This document shows, one piece after another, positions 44,023 through 53,235 of a stretch of DNA of 64,000 bases. The position numbers and the translations under genes were made by a program. This stretch comes from Lacibacter sediminis. GTDB taxonomy: Bacteria; Bacteroidota; Bacteroidia; Chitinophagales; Chitinophagaceae. Within the stretch, counting starts at the first letter, position 1. Each line of letters opens with the position of its first letter. The notes below the pieces were generated by a model that was not told the DNA's origin, did not search any database, and saw only the letters and a list, made by a program, of their open reading frames with translations. Location: assembly GCF_014168535.1 (NCBI RefSeq), contig NZ_CP060007.1, forward strand, positions 4,774,001 through 4,838,000. The letters are read 5' to 3'.

Positions 44023-45333
44023 TTAATGAATATGAGAATCGTAAACTAAAAACTGTTTGAATCGTTCAACACAAGCCCTCTCCAACATTTCCCTATCGTC
44101 AGGGTGTGCAATTTCAATCAAGGCCTTTGCACGTTGACGTAAATTTTTTCCATACAAATGTGCAATGCCATACTCTGTTACCACGTAATGAATATGTCCA
44201 CGTGTAGTTACCACACCAGCACCTTGTTTTAGAAATGGCACAATGCGGTTTATTCCTTTTGCAGTGCGTGATGTAAGTGCAATAATCGGCTTACCGCCCT
44301 CACTCAATGCAGCGCCACGCATAAAATCCATTTGTCCGCCAATACCACTGTATTGAGTTGTGCCAATACTATCAGCACAAACCTGTCCGGTAATATCAAC
44401 TTCAATGGCACTGTTGATGGCCACCACTTTTGGGTTACGACGGATCACATGCGGATCATTTACATAATCAATATCAAGAAATACAAACGCAGGGTTGTCA
44501 TCAACATAATCATACAGCTTGCGTGTACCTAATGCAAAACCTGTTACTGTTTTATTCGGGTGGATTTTTTTATTGACGTTGTTGATGACATCTCTTTCAA
44601 CCAGATCGATAATACCATCGCTGAACATTTCGGTATGTACGCCGAGATTTTTATGATTGTGTAAGGATTTGAATACCGCATCGGGAATAGTACCAATACC
44701 CATTTGCAGGGTGCTGCCATCTTCGATCATACCGGCAATGTATCTGCCGATCTGCATTTCATCTTCACGCACTTTCACACCATAATCCACTTCAGGTAAC
44801 GGTTCTTCACAATACACCATTGATGTAAACCGTTCAGTATGGATCAAACTATCACCGTGTGTACGTGGCACATTTGGATTCACCTGTGCAATAATATATT
44901 TGGCGGTGTTCACGGCGCTTCTTGCAATATCAACACTTACGCCCAGTGAGCAATAGCCATGTTTATCGGGTGGCGATACATGTACCAACGCTACATCAAT
45001 TGGCAAATGGCCTTTATTGAAGAGGTCGGGAATATCGCTGAGAAACACAGGAATAAAATCGGCCCTGCCTTCATTTACCGCTTTGCGTACACTGTTACTC
45101 ACGAACATACAGTTGATGTTGAAGATGCCTTCGTATTGTGGCTGGTCAACGGTAATATCTCCCTGCACGGTAATGAATACCAGCTCCACCTGCTCGAGTC
45201 TGTGCGACTGCTTAGCCAGTTCACGTAATAAATAAAGGGGGGTTTGGGCGCTGCCCTGAACAAACACCCGTTGGCCGCTCTTAACCACGGCGAGGGCCTG
45301 TTCTACTGATTGGTAATGTATATGCTTGTACAT
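44023..45333 (-). CDS. Acetyl-CoA hydrolase/CoA-transferase family protein
   Basis: A 436-residue protein from the ATG at 45333 of the acetyl-CoA hydrolase/4-hydroxybutyrate CoA-transferase family. Clear motifs are DVALVHVSPPDKHGYCSLGVSVD near residue 120 (in parts), the CoA-loop GIGTIPDAVF and GIGGQMDFMRGAALSEGGKP (in parts). A Glu in the first of these regions normally forms the acyl-enzyme; here HTEMFSDG carries it. The acyl substrate (acetate, succinate, 4-hydroxybutyrate) cannot be told. A perfect -7 element, TATTTTTG, lies about 20 nt upstream of the ATG. Confidence 0.88.
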   Translation of the reverse strand: MYKHIHYQSVEQALAVVKSGQRVFVQGSAQTPLYLLRELAKQSHRLEQVELVFITVQGDITVDQPQYEGIFNINCMFVSNSVRKAVNEGRADFIPVFLSDIPDLFNKGHLPIDVALVHVSPPDKHGYCSLGVSVDIARSAVNTAKYIIAQVNPNVPRTHGDSLIHTERFTSMVYCEEPLPEVDYGVKVREDEMQIGRYIAGMIEDGSTLQMGIGTIPDAVFKSLHNHKNLGVHTEMFSDGIIDLVERDVINNVNKKIHPNKTVTGFALGTRKLYDYVDDNPAFVFLDIDYVNDPHVIRRNPKVVAINSAIEVDITGQVCADSIGTTQYSGIGGQMDFMRGAALSEGGKPIIALTSRTAKGINRIVPFLKQGAGVVTTRGHIHYVVTEYGIAHLYGKNLRQRAKALIEIAHPDDREMLERACVERFKQFLVYDSHIH

Positions 45334-45351
45334 GATCGAAAGATTAGAATG

Positions 45352-45359
45352 CAAAAATA
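45352..45359 (-). promoter_or_regulatory. -7 promoter element of the CoA-transferase gene
   Basis: TATTTTTG on the minus strand matches TAnnTTTG and gives a leader of about 15 nt to the ATG at 45333. Its neighbour on the plus strand at 45430 is divergent. Confidence 0.5.
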
Positions 45360-45429
45360 AAATACAACAAAGCCTTTGAAACTGCCAACAAACAGGATAA
45401 ATGGTGATTACGGACAGCAATCTTTGGGC

Positions 45430-45437
45430 TAAATTTG
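45430..45437 (+). promoter_or_regulatory. -7 promoter element of the DUF2911 gene
   Basis: TAAATTTG is a perfect TAnnTTTG; it leaves a leader of about 77 nt before the ATG at 45518. Confidence 0.5.
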
Positions 45438-45517
45438 CGTTCTCAAAACAACCTCCGGGAGAAAAAAGCAGTCATAATAACTGTCACCAATAAAATAAGA
45501 TCCAAAAAACAGAACGT

Positions 45518-46090
45518 ATGAAATTGTTATCGATGATTTTTTTATTTGTTGCGTTTGGTTTTACAGCAACAGCACAGAACGGAAGCAAATTACCGCCATT
45601 GGACAAATCGCCGATGGATATGTCGTATTATCCTGTGAACTATCCTGTTCTCCGTATTCAGCCGAATAAAGTAACCGAGCCCTTGATTGCCCGTGTCATT
45701 TACAGTCGACCTTCAAAGAGTGGCCGTAAAGTATTTGGTGAGTTGGTGGAGGATGGAAAGATCTGGCGACTGGGTGCCAACGAAGCAACAGAGATCGAGT
45801 TTTACCGTGATGTAAAAGTTGGCGGCAAAACGGTAAAGAAAGGTCGTTATACCATGTATGCTTTAGAGAGTGCAGCAAAATGGACGGTGATCATCAATAA
45901 AGATACTGATGTGTGGGGCGCATTTAAATACGATGCAAGTAAAGATGTGGTGCGTATTGATTGCCCTGTTACAAAAACAGCCGATGTAACCGAATCATTT
46001 ACGATGCTGTTTGAAAAAGTAACCGACAAAAGTATCAACCTCATTATGGATTGGGATGAAGTGATGGTGAAAATGCCGATTAGCTGGTAA
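45518..46090 (+). CDS. Exported DUF2911 protein
   Basis: A 190-residue protein with signal peptide ending TATAQ. The mature part shows the DUF2911 signature: VIYSRPSKSGRKVFGELVEDGKIWRLGANEATEIEF (in parts) and KKGRYTMYALESAAKWTVIINKD (in parts). The fold is predicted beta-sandwich. No function is known for the family, which is common in Bacteroidota. It ends before a moderate terminator hairpin and the asnB gene. Confidence 0.9.
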   Translation: MKLLSMIFLFVAFGFTATAQNGSKLPPLDKSPMDMSYYPVNYPVLRIQPNKVTEPLIARVIYSRPSKSGRKVFGELVEDGKIWRLGANEATEIEFYRDVKVGGKTVKKGRYTMYALESAAKWTVIINKDTDVWGAFKYDASKDVVRIDCPVTKTADVTESFTMLFEKVTDKSINLIMDWDEVMVKMPISW

Positions 46091-46155
46091 GTAAGAGTTA
46101 CGAAGTATGAAGTACGACGCGAACTAAAGTTTCATCAGTTTGATAAATAGTTAAT

Positions 46156-46186
46156 AAAGCTCTGCAGAAATGGAGGGCTTTTTCTT
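46156..46186 (+). terminator. Moderate terminator after the DUF2911 gene
   Basis: AAAGCTCT pairs with AGGGCTTT (one G-U pair) around a 10-bp loop, followed by T5. Confidence 0.6.
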
Positions 46187-46222
46187 TTTGGTTTATCTGC
46201 ATTGAAGTTCGATTTTTACAGC

Positions 46223-48115
46223 ATGTGTGGAATTGCAGGAATTGTTTCAATGAACCCTCATCATGTTTCAGCAGAGCGTTTGAAACAGATGACGGACGCT
46301 ATTGCCCATCGTGGGCCGGACGGTGAAGGTTTTTGGTTGAATGAAAACAAAACAGTTGGTTTGGGTCACCGACGATTAGCGATCATTGATTTAAGCGAAA
46401 CAGGTAAACAACCAATGCATTTCCCGTTTCCCACCGGAGAAGCACGACCCGATATGGTGGAGAGAGGCCCACGTGAAAGGGCACGTTACAGCATTACTTA
46501 CAACGGAGAGATCTACAATTACCTTGAACTGAAAGAAGAGTTAAAGCAGAAGGGATATACCTTCTTTACACATTCTGATACAGAAGTTATCCTGGCTGCC
46601 TATGACTATTGGAAAGAAGAATGTCTGCAACAGTTCGACGGGATGTTTGCGTTCGCTATCTGGGATGATAAAGAACAAACACTGTTTACTGCACGTGACC
46701 GTTTCGGTGAAAAACCATTCTATTATTTTTTTGATGGCGAACAATTTGTTTTTGCCAGCGAAATGAAAGCATTGTGGGCAGCAGGTGTCGAAAGAACAAT
46801 TGATCACAGCATGCTGCTCAACTATATTGGTTTGGGCTGGGTGAAAAATCCGGCCAACCTGTCGCAGACTTTTTATGAAAACATCAGCGGCTTGCCACAA
46901 TCACATTACCTGAAATTAGACCTGCGTAATGGGAAAAATGAAATTGCACAATACTGGGATCTTGATAAAGAAACACAATCAACTTTAACCAAAGCAGAAG
47001 CTGCTGAACAGTTTCAGCAGTTGTTCAACACATCCGTAACAAGAAGATTACGGAGCGATGTTGAAACAGGCACATCATTGAGCGGAGGCTTAGACAGCTC
47101 ATCAATCGCTGCAATCATCAAATCTCAAAATCCAGGTTCCAAGTTCCAGGTATTCACTGCTTCGTTTCCCGGTTTTGAAAAAGATGAAACAGCTTATGCC
47201 AAACAGGTAGCGAATCAATTTCAACTGCAACATCATTTTGTTACACCAACGGCAGAAACATTATTCAATGATATTGAAAAATTAATTCATCACCAGGAAG
47301 AACCATTTCAATCTTCGAGCATCTATGCACAGTTCAAAGTATATGAACTGGCGAAACAACAAGGCATTAAAGTGATTTTAGATGGACAAGGCGCTGATGA
47401 AACGTTAGCAGGTTATCATAAATACATTCACTGGTTTTTGCAGGAGAAGATGCGTGAATCGTCTGTCGTAAGTCATGAGTTGAATGCCTTTGCAAATCAC
47501 AATATTCCAGTTAACTGGAGCTGGAAGAATAAACTGGCTGCACGGTTCCCGGAAATGGCAGCGGTACAATTGGAAAACAAAGCCAATAAACAAATACTGA
47601 ATAATAAATTCATTGCGAATAACTATCGCAAAACGAATTTCAATAAGAAAAGTATTTTCAAACCAACCGTAAGCAAGCTGAATGATCTGCTTTACTATAA
47701 TACCATGCGGCTGGGCTTGGAAGAACTGCTGCGTTATGCAGATCGTAACAGCATGGCACATGGCGTGGAAGTTCGCTTGCCTTTTTTATCGCATGATTTG
47801 GTGCAATTCACTTTCTCGCTGCCTTCGCATTACAAAATTCAGAACGGGTACACGAAATATATCCTGCGTGAAAGTATGAAACAGGTGTTGCCTTCTTCCA
47901 TTGTTTACCGAACCGATAAGATCGGCTATGAACCTCCGCAACAGCAATGGATGCAATCTGCAGGTTTTATGGAATTGTTGCAAACCAGCCGTCAAAAACT
48001 CGTATCAGAAAATATCCTGAAGAAAGAAATCCTGAAACAACCAGTGAATGCACAATCAGCACATGCTGTTAAGAATGATGACTGGCGTTATTTCTGTGCG
48101 GCGCATCTGTTGTAA
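46223..48115 (+). CDS. asnB: Glutamine-hydrolysing asparagine synthase
   Basis: A 630-residue enzyme making Asn from Asp with Gln amide nitrogen. The start is fixed at the ATG 46223 because the mature N terminus must be Met-Cys (MCGIAGIVS), with Cys2 the glutaminase nucleophile; an earlier in-frame TTG is therefore wrong. The N-terminal glutaminase domain (RHRGPDGEGF-like AHRGPDGEG, YNGEIYNYLEL) is followed by the synthetase domain with pyrophosphatase P-loop LSGGLDSSSIAAI near residue 290. Length fits the amidotransferase-exosortase-like and AsnB families. It is followed by the gamma-synthase gene, possibly with a shared transcript. Confidence 0.95.
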   Translation: MCGIAGIVSMNPHHVSAERLKQMTDAIAHRGPDGEGFWLNENKTVGLGHRRLAIIDLSETGKQPMHFPFPTGEARPDMVERGPRERARYSITYNGEIYNYLELKEELKQKGYTFFTHSDTEVILAAYDYWKEECLQQFDGMFAFAIWDDKEQTLFTARDRFGEKPFYYFFDGEQFVFASEMKALWAAGVERTIDHSMLLNYIGLGWVKNPANLSQTFYENISGLPQSHYLKLDLRNGKNEIAQYWDLDKETQSTLTKAEAAEQFQQLFNTSVTRRLRSDVETGTSLSGGLDSSSIAAIIKSQNPGSKFQVFTASFPGFEKDETAYAKQVANQFQLQHHFVTPTAETLFNDIEKLIHHQEEPFQSSSIYAQFKVYELAKQQGIKVILDGQGADETLAGYHKYIHWFLQEKMRESSVVSHELNAFANHNIPVNWSWKNKLAARFPEMAAVQLENKANKQILNNKFIANNYRKTNFNKKSIFKPTVSKLNDLLYYNTMRLGLEELLRYADRNSMAHGVEVRLPFLSHDLVQFTFSLPSHYKIQNGYTKYILRESMKQVLPSSIVYRTDKIGYEPPQQQWMQSAGFMELLQTSRQKLVSENILKKEILKQPVNAQSAHAVKNDDWRYFCAAHLL

Positions 48116-48134
48116 TTCCTCATCTTTGCAATCC

Positions 48135-48154
48135 GTCCGACGAGAGCGTCTGAC
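48135..48154 (+). repeat. Hairpin in the leader of the gamma-synthase gene
   Basis: GTC-C-GACG pairs with CGTC-T-GAC around the loop AGAG, 16 nt upstream of the ATG at 48171. It is followed by A-rich sequence, so it is not a plus-strand terminator; a mRNA structure or a weak minus-strand terminator is possible. Confidence 0.4.
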
Positions 48155-48170
48155 GAAAAAAATATACATT

Positions 48171-49310
48171 ATGAAACTAGATACTAAAATGATCCATGCC
48201 GGTTCACATCCCGATCCTTCAACCGGCGCTATTATGACCCCCATTTATCAAACCAGTACGTATGTGCAGGAAGCGCCGGGTGTCAACAAAGGATTTGAAT
48301 ATGCAAGAAGCCAGAACCCGACCCGTTTTGCATTGGAAGAAGCAGTGGCCGTAATTGAAAACGGAAAGTTTGGTTTGGTGTTTGGCAGTGGTGTGGCTGC
48401 AACAGATGCAGTGATCAAACTACTTGCACCCGGTGATGAAGTGATCGCAGCAAGTGATATGTATGGTGGTACGTATCGTTTGTTCATGAAAGTGTTTGAA
48501 AAGTTCGGATTGAAATTTATTTATGTTGATACCACCAATCCTGAAAATGTAAAAGCAGCGATTACTGCCAATACAAAACTCATTTGGTTAGAAACACCAA
48601 CGAACCCGTTGATGAATATTACCGACATCAAAGCAGTTTCTGTTATCGCCAAAGAAGCGGGATCACTGCTTTGCGTTGACAATACATTTGCATCCCCTTA
48701 TTTACAAAATCCGCTAGATCTTGGTGCTGATATCGTGATGCACTCTGCTACAAAATATCTTGGCGGTCACAGTGATGTGATACAAGGTTGTTTGGTGATG
48801 AATGATAAAGATCTACGTGAAAAACTATATTTCATCCAGAAAAGCTCTGGCGCAGTTCCCGGACCAATGGATTGTTTTCTTGTGTTGCGTGGTATTAAAA
48901 CATTGGCTGTGCGTATGAGAGCGCATTGCGCCAACGGTGCAAAAATTGCACATTGGTTAAAAGCAAATCCAAAAGTGGCGAAAGTTTATTGGCCCGGCTT
49001 TACTGATCATCCCGGTCATGAAATCGCAAAAGCACAAATGCGTGACTTTGGGGGTATGATCAGTTTTGAATTAAAAGATGACAGTATTGAAGAAGCAAGA
49101 AGAGTATTATCATCCACGCATTTATTTGCATTGGCTGAAAGTTTAGGTGGTGTGGAGAGTTTGATCAATCACCCGGCAAGTATGACACATGCATCAATCC
49201 CCAGAGAAAAACGTATCAAAGATGGTTTGCATGATTCGCTGATCCGTTTAAGTGTGGGTATTGAAGATGCCGATGATCTGATTGAAGATCTGGCGAAAGC
49301 GATTGGGTAA
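48171..49310 (+). CDS. Cystathionine gamma-synthase/lyase (PLP, Cys/Met metabolism)
   Basis: A 379-residue PLP enzyme from the ATG at 48171 (upstream in-frame codons run inside asnB). The PLP-phosphate and aldimine regions are clear: FEYARSQNPTRFALEEAVA, FGSGVAATDAVIKLLAPGDEV (in parts), the lysine site SATKYLGGHSDV near residue 200 and LAESLGGVESLINHP at the end. Whether it acts as gamma-synthase (biosynthetic) or gamma-lyase (H2S-producing) cannot be told; the lyase function would feed sulfide to the sulfur island 8 kb downstream, which is an inference only. It ends at TAATG, overlapping the next gene by one base. Confidence 0.9.
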   Translation: MKLDTKMIHAGSHPDPSTGAIMTPIYQTSTYVQEAPGVNKGFEYARSQNPTRFALEEAVAVIENGKFGLVFGSGVAATDAVIKLLAPGDEVIAASDMYGGTYRLFMKVFEKFGLKFIYVDTTNPENVKAAITANTKLIWLETPTNPLMNITDIKAVSVIAKEAGSLLCVDNTFASPYLQNPLDLGADIVMHSATKYLGGHSDVIQGCLVMNDKDLREKLYFIQKSSGAVPGPMDCFLVLRGIKTLAVRMRAHCANGAKIAHWLKANPKVAKVYWPGFTDHPGHEIAKAQMRDFGGMISFELKDDSIEEARRVLSSTHLFALAESLGGVESLINHPASMTHASIPREKRIKDGLHDSLIRLSVGIEDADDLIEDLAKAIG

Positions 49311-50074
49311 TGAAACAACAAGAATTAAAAAAGTTCCTTAATGCGAAGGTTGATTTCTACAATCAACCTTCGTTCATTAAAGATGATCCCATCTGCATAC
49401 CTCACCTGTTTACCCAAAAACAGGATATTGAAATTGCTGGTTTCTTTGCAGCCATCTTTGCGTGGGGCAACCGCACCACCATCATCAACAAAGCAAAAGA
49501 GTTAATGCAGTTGATGGATATGCAGCCACATCAATTTTGCCTCAACCAAAACTCCGGCAGATTGAAAAAATTAGGTGGATTTAAACACAGAACATTTACT
49601 GCTGACGATCTCTATTATTTTATTGAATTTTTTCAACGGCATTACAGCAAGCATGATACTTTAGAATCCGCTTTCTTCCCAAAAAAAGGAATGTCGGTAG
49701 AAGAAGGATTGAATCATTTTAAAAACTATTTCTTTTCATTCGAACATTTGAAGCGAACCGAGAAACATGTTTCGGCACCCATGCAAAAATCAACCTGCAA
49801 GCGTTTGAATATGTATTTGCGCTGGATGGTAAGAGATGATAACAAAGGAGTCGATTTTGGTATTTGGAAAAACATCAAGCCTGCCGATCTTATTTGCCCG
49901 TTAGATGTACATGTATCAAGAGTAGCAAGACAATACGATCTGCTTCATCGAAAGCAAGACGATTGGGAAGCAGCACTTGAACTCACAGCCAATCTTCGTA
50001 TCTTAGATAAGAACGATCCCGTGAAATATGATTTTGCATTATTCGGTACAGGTGTAATGGAAAATAAACTTTAG
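49310..50074 (+). CDS. TIGR02757-family protein
   Basis: A 254-residue protein of a conserved but uncharacterised Bacteroidota family: residues DIEIAGFFAAIFAWGNRTTII near 40 (in parts), KLGGFKHRTFTADDLYYFIEFF near 85 (in parts) and the final KNDPVKYDFALFGTGVMEN. A helix-rich fold is predicted, and a DNA-glycosylase-like helix-hairpin arrangement has been suggested for related sequences (from memory, not verified). The ATG lies within the upstream TAA (TAATG), indicating translational coupling. Confidence 0.85.
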   Translation: MKQQELKKFLNAKVDFYNQPSFIKDDPICIPHLFTQKQDIEIAGFFAAIFAWGNRTTIINKAKELMQLMDMQPHQFCLNQNSGRLKKLGGFKHRTFTADDLYYFIEFFQRHYSKHDTLESAFFPKKGMSVEEGLNHFKNYFFSFEHLKRTEKHVSAPMQKSTCKRLNMYLRWMVRDDNKGVDFGIWKNIKPADLICPLDVHVSRVARQYDLLHRKQDDWEAALELTANLRILDKNDPVKYDFALFGTGVMENKL

Positions 50075-50086
50075 AAATCATTTCAA

Positions 50087-50296
50087 ATGAACCCGGTTAA
50101 GCTCATCCAGTTTTTTATTCTGCTTATTGTAAACTTCATTATTGTCAGTTTAATTAACTATGCTTTTTTGGTGTGGGTTGCTAATAAAGCAGATACCACT
50201 ATCAGTTCTGTACTGGTTAAAAGTGCGATCATAGCAGTTGTGTTAACAGTGTTGTTTACTTTTTACAATAAAAAGAAAGATAAATCAGATGAGTGA
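50087..50296 (+). CDS. Small two-span membrane protein
   Basis: A 69-residue protein with two hydrophobic segments (about residues 5-28 and 42-60) and a short cytoplasmic Lys/Asp tail (KKKDKSDE). The family is unknown to me. It overlaps the next gene by eight bases and follows TIGR02757 by 12 bp, so all three look co-transcribed. Confidence 0.65.
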   Translation: MNPVKLIQFFILLIVNFIIVSLINYAFLVWVANKADTTISSVLVKSAIIAVVLTVLFTFYNKKKDKSDE

Positions 50297-50618
50297 TCCT
50301 AACCCGGATATCATCCCGTTGCTCAACAAAGAGCTGTCGTTGAAACTTTCTGAGAAGCTAGCGATGAATGAACTTGAACAACAGCTTACTGATCATATCA
50401 ACCATCTTATCAATACTGACTTTGAAAAGCTGATCTATTATCTCTACCGCATTGATGTGCATGAAGCAAAAATGAAGCAATTACTGGCGCAACAAGGTGG
50501 AGAAAATGCTGCACAGTTGATCGCACGCCTCATCATCGACCGGCAATTGCAAAAGATCAAATCAAGAGCCGAGCATAGATCGAATACGATAGATGACGAA
50601 GGCGCTGAACGCTGGTAA
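50289..50618 (+). CDS. Small conserved hypothetical protein
   Basis: A 109-residue, charged, helical protein without signal peptide. The central region EKLAMNELEQQLTDHINHLINTDFEKLIYYLYRIDVHEAKM (in parts) suggests an alpha-helical bundle, and the C terminus is basic then acidic. I recall homologues in Chitinophagaceae next to the same partners but no function. It overlaps the membrane protein gene by eight bases. Confidence 0.65.
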   Translation: MSDPNPDIIPLLNKELSLKLSEKLAMNELEQQLTDHINHLINTDFEKLIYYLYRIDVHEAKMKQLLAQQGGENAAQLIARLIIDRQLQKIKSRAEHRSNTIDDEGAERW

Positions 50619-50699
50619 TAGACCTGCTCAATCGTTTGCCCTGTTCACGTTTGGTAAAGAGGAATCCAGTAATTTTAAGAATCAACCTAAATATGACTC

Positions 50700-51713
50700 A
50701 TGAAATTCCTGAAACGATTGCTGAAATGGGTGCTCATTATTCTTCTTGTTCTTACAATTATTTATTTCGTTGGCCCCAACCCATCAACCCCTGTTTATAC
50801 AAACACATTGCCAACAGTTCCAACTGAGGCAGCCGCTTTGGAAAACTATATCGCACAAAACGAAGCACAACATAAGATCAAACCGGAAAACGAAGCACGG
50901 ATTATTTGGCACAACGATTCAACCAAACAGAAAACAGAATATGCAATTGTATATCTGCACGGTTTTTCTGCTTCGCAGGAAGAAGGCGACCCTGTGCATA
51001 TGGCCATTGCCAAAAAGTTTGGCTGCAATTTATATTTAGCACGCTTAGCGGAACATGGTATTGATACAAGTGAAGCGATGTTGCATCTTACATCGGAAAA
51101 ATATTGGGAGAGTGTAAAGCAAGCCTATGCCATCGGTAAACAACTTGGTAATAAAGTGATCATCATGGGCACTTCAACAGGTGGAAGTAATGCATTACAA
51201 CTGGCGGCCAACTTTCCCGAGATCTCTTCGATCATTCTTTTATCACCCAATATTGCCATTAATGATCCCAATGCATGGCTTGCCAATAACCCATGGGGTT
51301 TACAAATTGCAAGACTGGTAAAGAAATCAGATTATGTTGATACAAAAGATCAACGTGATATTTATAAAGCACATTGGTACTCACATTACAGGCTTGAAGC
51401 TGTTGTGACTCTGCAGGAATATTTAGAAACAGCGATGGTTCCTGAAACATTCAGTAATGTAAAGCAGCCAACACTCATGTTGTACTATTATAAAGATGAG
51501 GTGCACCAGGATAGTGTGGTGAAAGTAAGTGCTATGCTGAACATGTTTGATGAACTTGGCACAGTATCTGAACAAAAAAGAAAAGTGGCCATGCCAAATA
51601 CAGGCGATCATGTGATTGGTGGTTATATTAAATCGAACGATTACCAGGGCGTGGAAACAGAAATAACAAAGTTTATGATAGACGTTTTAAAAATGCCGCT
51701 TCAAACTAATTGA
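50700..51713 (+). CDS. Membrane-anchored alpha/beta hydrolase
   Basis: A 337-residue protein with an N-terminal helix (LLKWVLIILLVLTIIYFVG) anchoring a periplasmic alpha/beta hydrolase. The oxyanion region is VYLHGFSASQEEGDP near residue 97 and the nucleophile elbow MGTSTGGSNALQLA near 155, with Ser. The acid residue is probably in YYYKDEVHQD and the His in GDHVIGGY. The substrate is unknown; esterase or lipase-like activity is expected. It is separated from the preceding small genes by an 81-bp gap. Confidence 0.82.
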   Translation: MKFLKRLLKWVLIILLVLTIIYFVGPNPSTPVYTNTLPTVPTEAAALENYIAQNEAQHKIKPENEARIIWHNDSTKQKTEYAIVYLHGFSASQEEGDPVHMAIAKKFGCNLYLARLAEHGIDTSEAMLHLTSEKYWESVKQAYAIGKQLGNKVIIMGTSTGGSNALQLAANFPEISSIILLSPNIAINDPNAWLANNPWGLQIARLVKKSDYVDTKDQRDIYKAHWYSHYRLEAVVTLQEYLETAMVPETFSNVKQPTLMLYYYKDEVHQDSVVKVSAMLNMFDELGTVSEQKRKVAMPNTGDHVIGGYIKSNDYQGVETEITKFMIDVLKMPLQTN

Positions 51714-51732
51714 TCATTTTAAACCAGAACAT

Positions 51733-53103
51733 ATGTCTTCATTATCACGCAGAGATGCGTTAAAGGCTTTAGGAATTTCCATTGGCAGCTCAATGTTGCC
51801 GCTTTCATCATGGGCCACCAATGATAACGGTGAACGCATCTATCTTCCTGAATTTGAAAATAACTTTCGTCCTGATAAACCTATCACTGTTATTACTTGT
51901 GGCGCCGGTTCAAGAGGAAATGTATATGGTAACTATGCGGTTCAATATCCTGCACAGCTTGATATTGTAGGTGTGGCCGAGCCTATTGCTATTCGCAATG
52001 AGCGCTATTCAAAAAAGCATGCGATTAAGGATGAGAATCGTTTTAAAACATGGGAAGATGTATTCAAGCGACCCAAGTTTGCAGACGCAATCCTTATAAC
52101 CACTCCTGACAATCTGCATTATGGACCTTGCATGAAAGCACTGGAAATGGGTTATCATGTATTGCTGGAAAAACCAATTTCACCCAGTGAAAAAGAATGC
52201 AGAGATATATTAGCCATGACAAAGAAAACAGGGAAAATCGTTGCAGTTTGTCATGTACTCCGTTATGCGCCATACTTTGAAGAGTTGCGGAAGATCATGC
52301 AGAGTGGTGTTCTGGGTAAAGTTGTAAGTGTACAACATATCGAACCAATTGAACACACACATATGAGTCATTCGTATGTGCGTGGTAACTGGCATAACAG
52401 TAAAGAAACAACGCCTATTATTCTTGCAAAGAGTTGTCATGACCTCGATATATTACGTTGGATGATCGGAAAACAAAGCAAGAGTATTCATGCATTGGGC
52501 GATATAAGCTGGTTCAACAAGAAGAACGCACCCGAAGGAAGCACTGCACGTTGCACCGATGGTTGTAAAGTGGAAACAAGCTGTCCTTATTCGGCTTTGA
52601 AACAATATTACCGGGAACGGAAACGAACTTATGTATTCGATATGCCTGAGGAAAAAGAAAAGCACGCCGATCATATTATGGAGAAATTAAAAACAACCAA
52701 TTATGGTCGTTGTGTGTACAGGATGGAAAATGATCAACCAGATCACTACACCACCAATATTCTCTTTGAAGATGGCATCACCTGCAGTTTCAGCATGGAA
52801 GCATTTACATCTTACGAAGGCCGCAGAACAAGAGTGATGGGAAGTTTGGGTGATATCGTGGGTGATATGACAACGATGGTACATACCGACTTCCTCACCG
52901 GTAAGAAAACAGAATGGAAAAATGCAACTGATATGCATGGCGGCGGCGATTGGCGCCTTGTTGCCAACTGGATCGAAGCAATATCGAAAAACGATGCTTC
53001 TTTACTCACATCAACAATTGATGCTTCTATCGAAAGTCATTTAATGGGTTTTGCTGCAGAACAAAGCAGGAAGGAGAATAAAGTGGTGCAGATAAAGCTA
53101 TAA
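51733..53103 (+). CDS. Tat-exported Gfo/Idh/MocA oxidoreductase
   Basis: A 456-residue protein with a twin-arginine signal LSRRDALKALG, so it folds with NAD(P) in the cytoplasm and is exported. The Rossmann motif is ITVITCGAGSRGNVYGN near residue 55 (G-x-G-x-x-G) and the family Lys motif is VLLEKPISPSE near residue 140. A Cys-containing insert (RCTDGCKVETSCPYSA) near residue 275 is not typical of the basic family and may bind a metal or disulfide. It could be a GH109-like NAD-dependent glycosidase, but the identity is not proven. It follows the hydrolase gene by 19 bp. Confidence 0.83.
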   Translation: MSSLSRRDALKALGISIGSSMLPLSSWATNDNGERIYLPEFENNFRPDKPITVITCGAGSRGNVYGNYAVQYPAQLDIVGVAEPIAIRNERYSKKHAIKDENRFKTWEDVFKRPKFADAILITTPDNLHYGPCMKALEMGYHVLLEKPISPSEKECRDILAMTKKTGKIVAVCHVLRYAPYFEELRKIMQSGVLGKVVSVQHIEPIEHTHMSHSYVRGNWHNSKETTPIILAKSCHDLDILRWMIGKQSKSIHALGDISWFNKKNAPEGSTARCTDGCKVETSCPYSALKQYYRERKRTYVFDMPEEKEKHADHIMEKLKTTNYGRCVYRMENDQPDHYTTNILFEDGITCSFSMEAFTSYEGRRTRVMGSLGDIVGDMTTMVHTDFLTGKKTEWKNATDMHGGGDWRLVANWIEAISKNDASLLTSTIDASIESHLMGFAAEQSRKENKVVQIKL

Positions 53104-53133
53104 CCCGTCAACATAATTTGCCCTAAACAAGTT

Positions 53134-53162
53134 GGGCCCCGATAGAAATCGTGGGCCCTTTT
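53134..53162. terminator. GC-rich hairpin terminator
   Basis: GGGCCCCGAT pairs with ATCG-t-GGGCCC with one bulged T around AGAA, followed by TTTT. It ends the Tat oxidoreductase transcript. Confidence 0.85.
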
Positions 53163-53235
53163 GCTTACCTCTGAAACCACAAAAAAATAGATCTTTTATG
53201 TTCAGAAAGAGTTACAACAACTCTGTGTTGCTATT

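Noticed and set aside
46202..46222. TTG start of asnB seven codons upstream
   Set aside because: Asparagine synthase needs Cys directly after the initiator Met, which fixes the start at 46223.
48135..48154. SAM or other riboswitch before the gamma-synthase gene
   Set aside because: The leader is only about 40 nt with one small hairpin, too short for the known SAM aptamers.
51733..53103. Firm call as GH109 glycosidase
   Set aside because: The Tat signal and fold fit, but the Cys insert and lack of diagnostic residues I can verify make only the superfamily call safe.
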